Shown: piece by piece, positions 11,927 to 23,960 of the stretch
How the letters are laid out: every line of letters begins with the position of its first letter
Position numbering within the stretch: the stretch's first letter is position 1
Assembly (NCBI RefSeq): GCF_014839805.1
Contig: NC_051142.1
Location: 15,222,589 to 15,286,588, forward strand
Origin: Manduca sexta
Taxonomy: Eukaryota; Arthropoda; Insecta; Lepidoptera; Sphingidae
Direction: 5' to 3'
Length of the DNA: 64,000 nucleotides
Notes under the pieces: model-generated
Told to the model about the DNA's origin: nothing
Database searches by the model: none
Seen by the model: only the letters and a program-made list of their open reading frames with translations
Program-made: the position numbers and the translations under genes

Positions 11927-13305
11927 AGTTGTATAGAACTGAAGGAATATAAGTTGCCCATTAATCTTTAACGCTATGGGACGACATATTATCCCTGTGA
12001 CAGGCTTATCCTATATTACAAAACCTAATTAAATAACCAATATTTACTATTTCCTTTTAACATTTTCACACATCAATTTCAATTGATGATAGTCTGTGTG
12101 TTTGTTTTAACTCTGCAATTGAAACTTCATTTGGTTCCAAATTTGGTACGTGTTTGTAATGTAGTAAAACAGTTTATTTCGAAATTTAATTTTAGAACAT
12201 TTATAAAAGTATTTTTTTACTTCTCTTAGGTAACTGTCTTCCTATCACATACAACATAACATACCTAACGAACTGTTAGTTTGATAGCACCCCTCTCTAC
12301 TACTGAAAAGGAAAAGGGCCTCATGTGGCGCATAAGGTCAAGACTATACGTGATAAATATATTTATTGCATTCGTTCAATACTAACAGAAGTTTCTCAGC
12401 ATTCAACAAGAACAAATTTATCATTTAAAACATTGGTTTTCAAAGTAGGATTGCGCCCCCCTAAGAAGACGTGACAATATGTAAAGGAGGGCATTTATGT
12501 TCTGTAAAGCAATTTTTATCCTTCGAGAACATTCCTTTTTTTTAGATGAAAGATAGCATAATATTATGACCTGATAACGTAGATGCAAAATTTCGTGATT
12601 ATTGGGTAGAGTAGTAAAGCGGTGAAAGCGTTACAAATAAACAAACTCACTTTAATACTATTAGTTAGGATACTTGGTGATTTCCCTGGATTCATTTTCC
12701 TTGCATTGAAGAAAAAGGGAGCGCGTACATTTCTAAATTTAACCGATTTCAAAAAAAGGAGCAGTTTCTCAATTCAACTGTATTTTTTTTTATATTTGTT
12801 ACCTGAGAACTTTTGACTGGGTGAACCGATTTTTATGATTCTTTCCTTAAAGCTGGTGTTTCTCGTGTGGTCCCATATAAATTTCATTGTCGTTGGACCC
12901 TTGTAAGCAGCAGGGTGGCGTGGTTAAAATACTTTGGAAAACTCTCGGATTTATAACAGTGGCCAGTGGCGTGTACGTCTAAGCCTGTCACTGATAACCG
13001 GCTGTAGAACGTTGAGCGGTTTTTGTGGCCTGTAACTTATTTACGCGCTTAGGAAGCGTGGCGTTTTTTAATGGAACCGCTGTTTGTAGAGGTTTAATTA
13101 AATGTTACGAACAGCGTTTTTGCTCGAGTTTAACATGATTGGCGTGTGTGCGTGCTTGCGCTTAACTATGCTGTGTGATAATAATTTGACGGCAGTCTTT
13201 GTGAATGTGTTTAATTTGGAATTTGGAAATATTAGGGAATTGTTCTAGGGAGAAGAACTAAGGAGCTAATAATGATTAGGGTAAGGATACTGATGCATAA
13301 TAGAT
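11927..13305. other. No gene seen
   Basis: No supported gene. Overlapping 62-64-codon frames on both strands at 12564-12816 are mutual shadows in AT-rich DNA. Confidence 0.35.
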
Positions 13306-13331
13306 AACGCCAGGGGAATTCCTCTGGCGTT
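13306..13331. repeat. 26-bp near-perfect palindrome
   Basis: AACGCCAG at one end and CTGGCGTT at the other are exact inverted copies around GGGAATTCCT; only one symmetric pair fails to match. It could form a cruciform or be a dimeric protein-binding site. It stands alone with no other copy seen. Confidence 0.5.
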
Positions 13332-14117
13332 GTCCTGGCCCTGGTCCCTGGCAATGTGGTGCTAGATTCTAAGGTCGAAATCGCAAGGGTGGCTTAATAC
13401 CGCAAATCACTTCCTCAAGAACATAAAAACGCCAAATATGAATATTTTTTGTTTCAATTGTTCAATCTAATAAGAAGTAAGACAAGCAGCCCAACTATTG
13501 AACCGATAAAAAAATATAAATACACCATTTCAAAATCGCGTTACGTACGAAATTTGTCGTAAAAACGTATTTTACGAGGTGTGCCGGCCGCCGCTACTGT
13601 TGCAACTCGAATATAGTTTTTAATAGTTTGAGATATAGAACCAAATGGAAATAGTAAGAATTAAAAAAGATATAGATGAAGGGGATTTTATAAAGAGGGT
13701 TCTGATTAAAGATGGTACGCCATCTTGCAGTACGAGATAACCAAGGTCAGGGAACATAGTATATAAAGCCAGGGGAAATATGGTTATTAATTTTGGTTGC
13801 ATGGACTGAAGTTTTGAAGATCATAATGCATGGTGTCCCTTTGCTTAACATAATTAATCTTGGGTAAATCGATTACTTTATGCCATAAATATAACTACTT
13901 ACGGCGTATCGTTAATACAGATTCTGATATTGTTTTACAAGAAAGTTTCAAAGAAAAGAAACACAACTTTAATATATCAGAGAAAGACTAAAAGTATAAT
14001 TAGATGATAACCTGTCGGACTTGCACTAGATAAAAGAGATTTGAAACAGTAGTAGTATAAGAAAGATCTTATAAACTCAAAAGAGCAGAATGGATATTAT
14101 AAAGAAATTAAATAAAA
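13332..14117. other. No gene seen
   Basis: No supported gene. The 60-codon minus frame at 13620-13802 is unremarkable. Confidence 0.35.
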
Positions 14118-14183
14118 GTAGTAGAGGAGGCCCGTGCTCAGCAGTGGGCAAGTATATTATACAGGGCTGATATTATTATTATT
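14118..14183 (+). repeat. SINE-B 3' end fragment
   Basis: AGTAGTAGAGGAGGCCCGTG, CTCAGCAGTGGGCAAGTATA, CAGGGCTGATATTATTATTA: the last ~65 bases of SINE-B with its ATT-repeat tail. A strongly 5'-truncated retroposed copy. Confidence 0.65.
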
Positions 14184-15145
14184 ACATTATAAATAAAAAA
14201 TAAGAAATCTGAAGTTATCAAAAGCCTGGGGAAATGGAAAACAATGGGTAGGATTCTATCTAGACACTAAACGCTATTAAAGACAAAGACAGGCTAAATA
14301 TATCTGATTTGGATATAAATTACCGGAATATAAATTTCTAAAACTACCTTTACGAATGAAATATGGGCCAGCTCGGTATTCCGCAGCAGTATTGGAATGA
14401 TTTTATTAGAATAAAGGTAGAATAGGCTATTGTTAGCCGATATTATGAAGACAATTACTACAATGTTCGAAATCTATGTAAATAAAAATCAGACTGTATA
14501 TGTAAGAGCATCACTTAAGAACGGATCGACCGGCTTAGCTAATTCCTTTTTACTTGTCTTCCTAAATAATTATAAGTACGACATAATATGTATTAAAAAA
14601 TAAATTTGAAAAATCAAATTAAGACGAGACCAAGTATGTATTAAAAAATTAAATCAAGACGGGAAAAGTTGTCAAGTTGGGTTTTATTTTTGTATGACAC
14701 AATTTTTTCGTACACGCACCTTCAAAATCACCTAACAGATGTCAATGAAAATTTTTTAGAGTTAAGTTTGTTCCAGTTTGAATTATAGGGTAATTTTGGA
14801 CCCGATAGGTGGCGCTGTTGACGAGATTTAAAAGATGAGAAGTAATTTTCTTAAAATGCGGTCTGTCGCAGGGCAAATTCTGCCGGGCCCACTAGTATAA
14901 TAACAAACATAGCGTATAGTTTATAGTAGATGGATAGCTAGCAATTGTGGAAACATAAGTCGATCACTCCAGGTAATTTTTAGTGACAAGATAATATGAG
15001 ACGAAAGGATAATAGAATCTAAGAGTGTCAGAATTAAATGTAATATTATGTTTTTAAAAACAGTCGTACAATCGGAGCAAGCGATTAGTGTAAAGTTTAG
15101 TCTATAACAATATTTGGGATCACACAATAATCTAGTTACTATATT
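14184..15145. repeat. No gene; short local direct repeat
   Basis: GTATGTATTAAAAAAT occurs at about 14588 and 14635, each followed by a variant of AAATCAA.TAAGACG(A/G)GA, i.e. a partial tandem duplication with a period near 47 bases. The rest holds no supported gene. Confidence 0.4.
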
Positions 15146-15282
15146 TAGCGGCGTAAAGGTAGACGCCACTGTAGAGGAACAGATGGTTGCGTTCCTCTAT
15201 GGAAGGGGAAGATTCCCAGTCAGGCAGATGTTGCGCCTGACCGGCCGCAGCCCCTCCGACGGTTCCTATTCGGAGATGGTAA
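15146..15282 (+). repeat. Two-hairpin repeat, 5' half
   Basis: Nearly identical to 47968-48104: TAGCGGCGTAAAGGTAGACG, TAGAGGAAC...GTTCCTCTA, GTCAGGC...GCCTGAC, CCCCTCCGACGGTTCCTATT. The copy breaks off at GGAGATGGTA and is replaced by the long hairpin that follows directly. Confidence 0.7.
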
Positions 15283-15390
15283 TATATGTGTAGCGGAGCT
15301 ACTTTTATTCAGCGAGATTAAAATTACAATAGAAAATCTAAATTTTCTATTGTAATTTTAATCTCGCTGAATAGCTCCGCTACACATATA
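15283..15390. repeat. 49-bp near-perfect hairpin
   Basis: The left arm (15283-15337) and right arm (15342-15390) are exact inverted copies except for a six-base insertion (ACTTTT) in the left arm after GCGGAGCT; the loop is CTAA. The right arm reads ATTTTCTATTGTAATTTTAA, TCTCGCTGAATAGCTCCGCT, ACACATATA. A long perfect stem means a young inverted duplication or a foldback element. If transcribed it would be a Dicer-type substrate. No second copy is seen in the window. Confidence 0.75.
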
Positions 15391-18300
15391 AGGCTGAGAT
15401 ATATACCTCAACTATCTCTTTTACAGCGGAGTTAGCGTTTAAGAATGATTTTCCTTTTGAGAGTTTTTGTAAAATTTATTTATTAGTATTGTATAAATAC
15501 AAAGACACATAACGATAACAGTAGTTAACTAAAGAAATAACTGGAAATAACATCACATTGTACTCGTTTCGTATACATAATTTTTTACCAGTAGCTTCAA
15601 CCTTCGAATAACCTCCAAACCCAAGGATAAGGAACCGAAAACATTTCATTACCATAACAAGAAGCACACTCGATCAGGTCTCGACCGTTGCAAATGGTAG
15701 CCGAAACCATCGGTAGAAAATACTTTATTCGATTCCGCATCAAATCTCCCGGGACGATATAAAATTGTTACTTTCACTTCGGTTCTAATAAATCGGCTTA
15801 TCTCATTCCCTCCCACCTTGGATTTATGCCGGAATGACAACTGAGCGTGAAAGATTCCCGATTACGCGGCGAGCAGTTCCGATATACGCTTTCGCTTACG
15901 GTTTTCGCGTTCGCACCTCGTCACGGGTTTACGTCAAGCCTGTCTTGTAGTGAAAGAGCTTAAGCATCATAGAATGGGTTCCTTTTCCAAAGTTAACGAA
16001 GAATAAAATACTACCCATACAACTACATTTGAGATATTTTTTTCCATGCACATTAATTGCACCTCATTAAAAGGTAGCCTTGGCCAATTTTCGAATGGCA
16101 AGACACTTTGTATTGACGTCGCTCTAATGATGCCATGCCTAACTGCTTGTTCAAGCTCGTTTTAAGGTCACAGGATTATCGAAAGGAATGCGTGTACTGG
16201 CAGAATGATGGATACCTTAATCATCTTAATGGCAAAGACAAAAATATATCAAGTCGAGTTAAAGAAGGCGTGAAGTTATGGATCTGAAAAGTATCCCACG
16301 TCGTCTTAATACCTGGAACAAATACTAAAATGTTTTATCATTACAATAATCATTGATGATGTTAAGAAACCGAAGAGTTGCATTAAGAACCTAATCAAGA
16401 TCAATTCGTGAGCACTTAGATAAAGTTTATATATTGCCTTTTGCTTCCGCACCATCTCAAGCTTGCCATTTCGTAATTTAAATTCTAGTTACCCTGCGCT
16501 CAACCCATTGGGGGCAAGCTTCTGCTGCGAGAAAACGATTTATAATAAATGTAAAATTATTTCTTCTTTATTGGATCTACTATGGAAGAAATATTTATAG
16601 ATTTTAAGTATTACATTCATTATAATTATAGTTTCTGTGTTTTTGGGTACCGGCCAGGTTTTATAGCTCAAATAAGGTCATGTATATAAGTATTTCTTTC
16701 TGCAACACACCTACCTAAATATTACATTTTCATTGTATATTGGTATCACTTAGTGATTAGTTCTGGTTTTTAAGGGACCTCATCGATTTTAATCTAAAAT
16801 GACGGGTAGTAAAAAAAACCTAATTAATAATTCATATTTTCAAACATTTCAAAGACCCTTAGCCAAAACTCTGTTGTTAGGAATAAACAAATTCCAATAA
16901 TCTCCCAAGCCAAATTGAACAGCAAACTCATTATGGGCGTTCGGAAGGCTCCGAACAGGCCGTATATTTATGGTTTAATTTGAGAGATTACTTCGTCGAC
17001 ACTGACGGGATTACTGTCGGTGCAGTGCAATGTTTTAGTGAGATTTACGAGATTTTTATATTGCCATTTATCTTGCGGCGTTATTGTGTATATTTTAAGG
17101 AAAACGTTTTGAATTATGGTCGGATGTTTGTTCATGAATAATTTAAACTCTTTAATGTCACACGGTGTTTGGTTTGTAAACAATTCTCAGTATGACCAGC
17201 GTTAGATAATATGTATATATGATGTTTTGGGGCAGTGTGTGTGGCAGTTTTAATATTTGGTAGCGTTAATCTCCATTTTCATAGGGGCCAGCTTACAAAT
17301 GAGCAAATAAGTAAAGTCACCAGCTGATTATAATGTCAAAAAAATCGTGGGTTGTTTTTGAATAGTTTTAATTTGTTGTACAGTATTATTGACCAATAAA
17401 TACCTAACGTCGATTTTAGTCATATCCTCATCGAGTAGAACTATCAGTGTTGCCACCAAAACTGACTACGATGCAGATTTTATTTTTACAAATCCTGAAA
17501 TTTTACAATTCTTATAAAAATGTTTTGTGTCTCCTAAAGTCTCGTAGTTCGTAAACATTAAACGCCAAATACATCTCATCACAAAGATTTATCGAAGGAA
17601 AAAGTATAAAATGTTCTTTTACGTTGCGGTGATTCTGTAATGGGGATCTCTTGATTTTGCATAATGAGCGCCAGTACACGATTAGGTTTTAACGATGATG
17701 AGTCTGTTCGGAATGGACAGTACATCCATAGCAAAATGATCCCAAGGTTTCAGAGAATAGGGTTTAGTTTACCTCAGGATGATCTCCTAAGAATTTTGTC
17801 TACCAATTTGTAGTCGTGAGACTAGCATCATGGCCGGTACACTAGATTCTCGGTAGATTAAAAAAAACTCGGTTTCTTGAGAAGCGGATTTCCTCATTTT
17901 GCTTCATTTTGATTTTTTTTTTCGTTTGTTTAAGAGGTTCCTCGTGGCTCTTTGTTATGCAAATTGTTTGCGATCAAAATGTAGTAATTGTGCCGGATTT
18001 TTGACTCATTGTGTTTCCTCGCTTTGTTATTTAATTTTATTCCTTATCCTCGCGAAATTCCAAGAGGGTTCGTACATATCCCACTTCCTTATTTTCGGGT
18101 GAAGATTTTGCGCTGACAGTTGTCGAGATGAAAAATTATTTCAAGAGAAAGGTTAATCTCGAAATCGGATAACTTCGTAGCCGTAACAATACTCAGATAT
18201 TGGATTCTTAGAATTTATATACAGGTATGAATATAGAATTTATATATAATTTATTGCAATTTATACATGAGTTGATGATATTCACTCAAGAGGCTATTCA

Positions 18301-19718
18301 AAATAGCTATCAAATATGCATCTACTGCGATGTAAGCTCTAGTCACTCAGCAGTATTGTGTAGTCTAAACTGTATGTTAAATTAAAAGGTTTTTAAAACA
18401 TATTATAGTAGGTCAGCGAACAAGCTAATCACAATGCAAGGTTTCTTGATGTTAAGTGATCATAGCCAAGGAACGAACAAGATAGAACGGAGATTAAGTC
18501 AGAGAAAGGGGATTATTGGAAAACAAAATTCATAGTGTCTGGTCATTAATACCAAAGCCCACTTCATAACCTTTTTGTGAGACAATAGCTTAATGGACTA
18601 ATTCATACTGAATCCTGGCAACAATGACCTAAACACACAATTTTGCCCAAATAAAATGTCCATTACAAGAAACTATGTCCAGAAATTTTTCCCAATGCTA
18701 TTAGCACTTTATTCCAAGCGTTATGTATAACGTTTATGCCGTCTCCATTGGATTCTCGGTCCTGTGGGACGCGTTGACCAGGATAGTCTAGATTTAGACC
18801 ATTTTATTCGGACCTTATGTGAATCGTATTAAGTTTCAGTGCTTCGTCGGTGATTTGGACAGAGATTGCAAACCTATGTGGGTCAGGGATGGGGTCTGTA
18901 TTATTTACAATAGAATGTTTTATAGAAACCATAGTAATGATGCTTATTGTCTGAAATGTGGATGAGGGAAAAGGTATGCTCTGTATGTGAGCAAACTTTA
19001 CTTGCTTTATAGCGTATAGCGGGTAAACTTTATGAATACATTTTAAATAGTTTTCTTAAGCAACACAATAGGATATTTTACTGAGTTCGATTTTAACAAT
19101 TATTTTATACTCAATAGCAAAAGGTTTCTTGGGTGCAAACAGTAAAATTGGTTAACAAATTTAGCCGTTATTCATATTTCAAATTGCGATTTGCAAAAAT
19201 GGGCGCGTAGTGGGGTAATCGTTTCATCTCTTCTTTCGCGCGCATTGTAATTCCCCGTGACGTCACAAAGCTATTGCGTCTCTTGTTCGTTTTTCATACA
19301 TCTAATCCTTCCGTCTCCTCTTAAAAGGCTTATATCTTGACGGTTTTTGTTCGTCCTTTGTATGCTACATTTTAAATGATGAAAAGTTTTGGTAAACTTA
19401 ATAAAAAAATATGACTAAAATAGCTCATTACCGAGATAATCGATTACCGATAATCATCGAGAATAACCTAACATCTAATGTGTTAATAACCGAGTCCGCA
19501 GCGACATTGTAATTTATAGATCTTCGTAGTATTGACACTATTATAAACAGGCTAGCGTCTAGCTGGTCTAATCATAAAACTGTATAAAATTATTTTAAAT
19601 ATCAAATTATAAGATAGCAACCATAAAATAATGAGTCCCTCACTTCTTTGAAGATTTTTTATTAATAGTTATTGAGACGTTAAACAACTTTGCGAGACAT
19701 TAAAGTCTTAAGAAGGCA
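15391..19718. other. No gene seen over 4.3 kb
   Basis: No long frame, RNA gene or repeat copy supported. A GC-rich block at 15770-15935 and one at 19195-19270 (with a CRE-like TGACGTCA at 19259-19266) could be regulatory or conserved non-coding; there is no direct evidence. Frames of 63-71 codons at 15476, 15649, 16968 and 17899 show no domain. Confidence 0.3.
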
Positions 19719-20044
19719 AAAGAAAGGACCGACTAACAAGACTTCATCAAAAAAACTAAATATTTTTAATATTTCTCGCAGAAAATGCGGTACATTCAGC
19801 CGTAACTTTGTACCTATAATATCTTTGCACCTTATAAGCGAAGCCACGGCAAAACTTGGTTAAATTACATACAACATCCTCGGTTGTGTTATTGCCTTAC
19901 AATTGTATGTTTCTCAAACTCCGGCGAAGTTTTTGCTTAAATAAGTCTTCGGTATGGACTTGTTTTTTGACATTTTTAAAGGAAACATTAACTCTTATAG
20001 TTTCTTTGGCGCGTTTCCATTTTTTTATTGTTTTCAACATCCAT
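19719..20044 (+). repeat. Inverted-pair repeat, copy 1
   Basis: About 325 bases that match the reverse complement of 27146-27472. Shared blocks include ACATTCAG.CGTAACTTTG, AAAACTTGGTTAAATTACAT, GTTATTGCCTTACAATTGT, AGTTTTTGCTTAAATAAGT, ATGGACTTGTTTTTTGACAT and TTTCTTTGGCGCGTTTCCA. The two copies differ by scattered substitutions and small indels. Both copies keep parts of the same frame (CCTTACAATTGT encodes PYNC), so this may be a decayed coding relic of a transposon, family unknown. Confidence 0.6.
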
Positions 20045-20836
20045 TAGTATTGTTATTTAGGGTATATTTACTACCTTTTCCATGTGTTTTAACGTCCAAA
20101 TTACTTCAAATTTGACTAGTAAATGAAGTCTATAATATATGCCATTATGTATATTATAATAAACTTGAAATAAGACGTAGCATTTTTTCAAATTATTTGA
20201 TAGATGTTTCTAGACGTTTTGATTGAACATTGTTTATAATACCGTTATGAATTATTTTGTCTGAGTATAACAATATACAAGTACTAGTAAAATATAGATT
20301 GAGACCCATTTAGCCTTAAAATTTGTATATGTATATTTACAGAAGAATTTATTATTTGTAAACGCCGTTGGTTTCTTAATAAATCCCGTTAGTGATATTT
20401 CCGATAACAACATGCTAATTCATGTTTGTAAAATTTGTGAAAAGTTCAATAAAAATGCAACGCTTTAAATAAATAAAAAGGAAAAAAGAAACTATCCTTC
20501 GATAAGAGCACCCGTAATTGAAATAGACGGATATAGCCACCTAGACGGAATAGGGCTGCCTATATCAACGTATCTTTCCTCAATAAACTTAATATCTACG
20601 AGCCTCTATAATGTATTAAAAAAATGCAAATGTATAACGATATTCGACGAAAGGTAATAATTTTCTATCCGCCTTTGATCTTGCAGGGAGTTTTTCCCAT
20701 AGAAATACTTTTTATGTATTGCAAAACCCGGTTACAACGAAAAAAGTTTTCGGGTTAAGCGAAAATTAATTTATTTTTTCGGCATCCGCAATTTCCTTTT
20801 AAAATTAGATAATGCCTTCTGTTGTTTTATAATCTA
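20045..20836. other. No gene seen
   Basis: No supported gene or repeat. Confidence 0.35.
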
Positions 20837-21090
20837 TTAGCTTTTGCTCGCGGCTTCACCCGCATGAAAAAGTTTTCCGAGATACTTTTTTTTCGACTAA
20901 CTTCATATGTATGTCATATTATGACCAAATTACACAAAATCATTATAAATTGTAGCCTATGTGTTATTTTGATGTGTAACCCATATTACTGTAAAGTTTC
21001 ATCCCAATCTGTTTAGTAGTTTTGTCGTGAAAGAGGAACAAACATACATACACCCATCCATCTCACAAACTTTCGCATATTGCTCGTTAA
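20837..21090 (-). mobile_element. Helitron-B, non-autonomous
   Basis: On the minus strand it starts near ATATGCGAAAGTTTGTGAG and ends CATGCGGGTGAAGCCGCGAG then CAAAAGCTAAT. The end is a CTRR-type CTAA followed by T, preceded by GC-rich GCGGGTGAAGCCGCG, which can fold into the short hairpin Helitrons need for 3' processing. The interior carries AAACAGATTGGGATGAAAC, typical of this lepidopteran group. No Rep/helicase sequence. Confidence 0.65.
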
Positions 21091-21173
21091 AAATAGGTTG
21101 ATTATTTTCATTCAAATATTTCTTATACAATGATCTACCTATTTTTAAGGTATACATAGAGAAACTTAAGAAA

Positions 21174-21410
21174 CAACCGCACTGTACCTTATGGTAAGTC
21201 GAGTAGGGTCCAATAGAACGTCGACTGACGAGAGATAATTACTCCTCGGCAGTCGACATAATCATGCCGGCCTGTCGGGATCGGTTATACACAGGCTAAA
21301 CCCGGAACGCGACACACTCACGTGGGCCACTATGGCGGGTTTTAACACCTTGTGTACGGTAGTCGCTATCCGGGCGGATATAAAATATATCCTTCCACCA
21401 GCAAAAACGT
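21174..21410 (+). repeat. Repeat-2 copy 1
   Basis: About 235 bases: CACTGTACCTTATGGTAAGT, GGGTCCAATAGAACGTCGAC, GGCAGTCGACATAATCATGC, CACTATGGCGGGTTTTAACA, GGTAGTCGCTATCCGGGCGG, ATATAAAATATATCCTTCCA. Other copies lie at 26661-26895, 50302-50530, 53083-53330 and 58440-58664, with a fragment at 25508-25540. It has no tRNA head and no clean TIRs, so its class is open; a SINE not derived from tRNA, or a LINE tail, are candidates. Confidence 0.7.
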
Positions 21411-22062
21411 ATGGACGTACGTTTGGTTAGGAAATGTAACAAAAACGTAAGAAGCAAACAATTCTCAGATTATTGCGGATCACACAACCCCATTTTACAG
21501 GAAGCAAACCCGCCACCTGTCACTTCGCAAACATTAACCTTACTTACGTAGTAAACGAATTTACAATTGCCTGTATCTAGTCCATCAAAGAGCGTATTAA
21601 GCGGAACTTCGTGTAAACGATAAACGTTACAAAGAGTTGGATATTTATATTACTTACATGAATTCGTTTATAAGTCACTTCATGCCGTTCTTAATACTGT
21701 AAAAGATATTGCGCACGTTCGAGATACGGCGGGAAATGGAGTTCGCGTATTAATATTAATAGTATTTACAATATAATATCGAAGCCAGTGACGCTACAGG
21801 GAAATATGAGACTTAGCATCTAAGTTTAAAGTTTTTTTGGACCGTGTTGTTCAGAAATGCTCCAACTCGTCAAAACTGAATATTTTTTTTATTTCAAGCT
21901 ATCAAGCATGACCTCAAAATAAAGTTATATTGTAATGGAAGCACTTCTCGAGCTTGTAATATTGACATAAAACACTCAAATCGGTCAATAAAAATTAGCG
22001 GTTAATAAATATAAACACACGAATTAAGGGCCATGTTAATAAACTAATTTCACTTTTGATTA

Positions 22063-22272
22063 GAATCTTAAACATAAACAAAACTTGTGCTGTCACTTTA
22101 GCGCGTATTGATATCACAAACGGCTCTTTGTTAATCAACAAAACTAAGCTTTCATTATCGTTTACTCAAGATATCACTAATTTTTTAATCTTGAGTAGGA
22201 TCTTAAGTAGACATAAACAAAACTTGTGCTGTCACTTGAGCGCGTGTTGCCAGCACAGGCTCCTTTTTAATA
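22063..22272 (+). repeat. Two-unit direct repeat, ~138-base spacing
   Basis: ATCTTAA...ACATAAACAAAACTTGTGCT, GTCACTT.AGCGCGT.TTG and a CACA..C.CCT/CTTT..TTAAT block occur at 22063-22136 and again at 22199-22272 with about 80% identity by eye. This looks like a local duplication rather than a dispersed family. No coding content. Confidence 0.6.
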
Positions 22273-22738
22273 AAAACTTTGGTATCAAAATCCGTCATAT
22301 CATTTGAGGTACTGTTGATATCTGTTGAATAGCGGCAATCTGAGATACTGATTAATTTTAGAGAATTCAGCTGATGTAGCAATTCGGGGCGAAATTGAGT
22401 ATCTATTAATACGGCTCTAACTCGTCCGTTTTTGATGATCGGTTAAAATGATGCTCTTACATAACAACATAATCTACCCCGTTGGTAGAACGACGTAGAC
22501 ATGCAGACAAAAGTTAGGACTCAATATATTAATTTTAACAAGTTTATGCATTGTATCATTTCAACATGACCCATTTCAACTGTTTATATATTATTATTCA
22601 CAGGATGTGAATGACATACCCATCATATTAATTTGTCTATCACCATTTCGCTTCCTGTCCGTTCAAAAAAAATATTTCTCCAAACCGAAGATTGTTTTTG
22701 CAAAAACTATTCCGCGTAACAGGATTATAAACTAAACA

Positions 22739-22935
22739 TTTTGGCAACGGCGAAACTATCGGGCATCAGCACCCCGTAAGCCGTGGGGCGCCAATTTTTC
22801 CCCACTTGTTTCGGGGTACTTGGGACCGGCGATAAATCTAACCCTGCTAAGTTGTTGCCCCGTAAACTGCGGTCTGACGGGCCCACCTCGCACTAGAATT
22901 GCTTTTATCGAATATTGCCCATTCAATACATTTTT
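22739..22935. other. GC-rich island with 60-codon frame
   Basis: A sharply bounded GC-rich block (CACCCCGTAAGCCGTGGGGC, GACGGGCCCACCTCGCACTA) in AT-rich flanks. The minus strand is open for 60 codons (22756-22938; central part GGPVRPQFTGQQLSRVRF). No domain is recognised. It could be a foreign or retroposed fragment, an exon, or a GC-rich repeat with no second copy here. Confidence 0.3.
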
Positions 22936-23640
22936 CATTTAGAGATTTCGGGATAATTTTGTTATACATTTTGATAAATATTTTAAAATATGAGACATTG
23001 ATAGGTGTTGAGACATTATTACTAAATAAAATAGGTGCTTTAGAGCTATGATTTGCGAAATAGATTTTTATTCTGTAATAGGTTTTTGATGTTCCAAAAC
23101 ATTAAATATCAAACCAATATACAATTTAAAATATATAAATTGTGGATGTTTTTTTTAGATCGCCAGCAAACGAGTTATTTTATTTCAGCCGAAACTTTAA
23201 AGATTCGTAGAGGCGTGTGTTTTTGGCTCCAGCAATAGTTAGTACAAAGAACATAAGAGCATTATGTTCTTCGTTGTTATTTTGTGGATGTTTGAAAATG
23301 TTCAGTTTGATTTACTTATATCTGATGTTGGTCCAAAGTGCAAAAACAAACTAATAGATCTGAAGTAAATTCTGAAAAGAAATTGTATTTCACTTGGAAA
23401 CAGTTCCTAACAATCACAGTTGGAAACTTATCGCGCCGGCTGCAGGCGGAATAAATAAAAACAATTCAAAACAAAAGTCATAAACAATTACCGAAAAACG
23501 GCAAAGGAAATTCATTGAACTCTATTTTTAATTTATACATTCAAAGAGCCTAACAAGAGCGCTCCTTGAAAACTTCTAAGCTGAAGCGTCGCGCTACCAT
23601 TGCGAGAGGCGCAAGCGAACAGCGTACAGCGAATATTATT

Positions 23641-23960
23641 AATAAATAATAATAATGTCAGCTCTGTATTATATACTTGCCCACAGCTGAGCACGGGCCT
23701 CCTCTACTACTGAGAGGGATTAGGCCTTAGTCCACCACGTTGACCTAGTGCGGATTGGTAGACTTCACACACCATCGAAATTCCTATAGAGAAATTCTTA
23801 GGTTTCCTCACGATGTTTTCCTTCACCGTTAAAGCGAACGATAAATTCACAAAGAATACACACATGATTTTAGAAAAATCAGAGGTGTGTGCCCTTGGGA
23901 TTTGAACCTGCGGACATTCGTCTTGCGGTTCGTTTCACACCCAACTAGGCTATCGCCGCT
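23641..23960 (-). mobile_element. SINE-B, near full-length
   Basis: Read on the minus strand: AGCGGCGATAGCCTAGTTGG (A box TAGCCTAGTTGG), GCAGGTTCAAATCCCAAGGG (B box GGTTCAAATCC), GTGTGTATTCTTTGTGAATT, TTTAACGGTGAAGGAAAACA, TCGTGAGGAAACCTAAGAAT, GTGAAGTCTACCAATCCGCA, GAGGCCCGTGCTCAGCTGTG and an ATT-repeat tail. Pol III boxes plus tail make it a tRNA-derived SINE. The minus frame at 23847-24101 is a by-product. Confidence 0.85.

Noticed and set aside
14875..14905. GCCGGGCCCACTAG as a Helitron or hAT end
   Set aside because: CTAG occurs without the upstream body or opposite end of any family here.
19259..19266. TGACGTCA as a functional CRE
   Set aside because: A single 8-base palindrome in 64 kb is close to chance expectation and has no promoter context.
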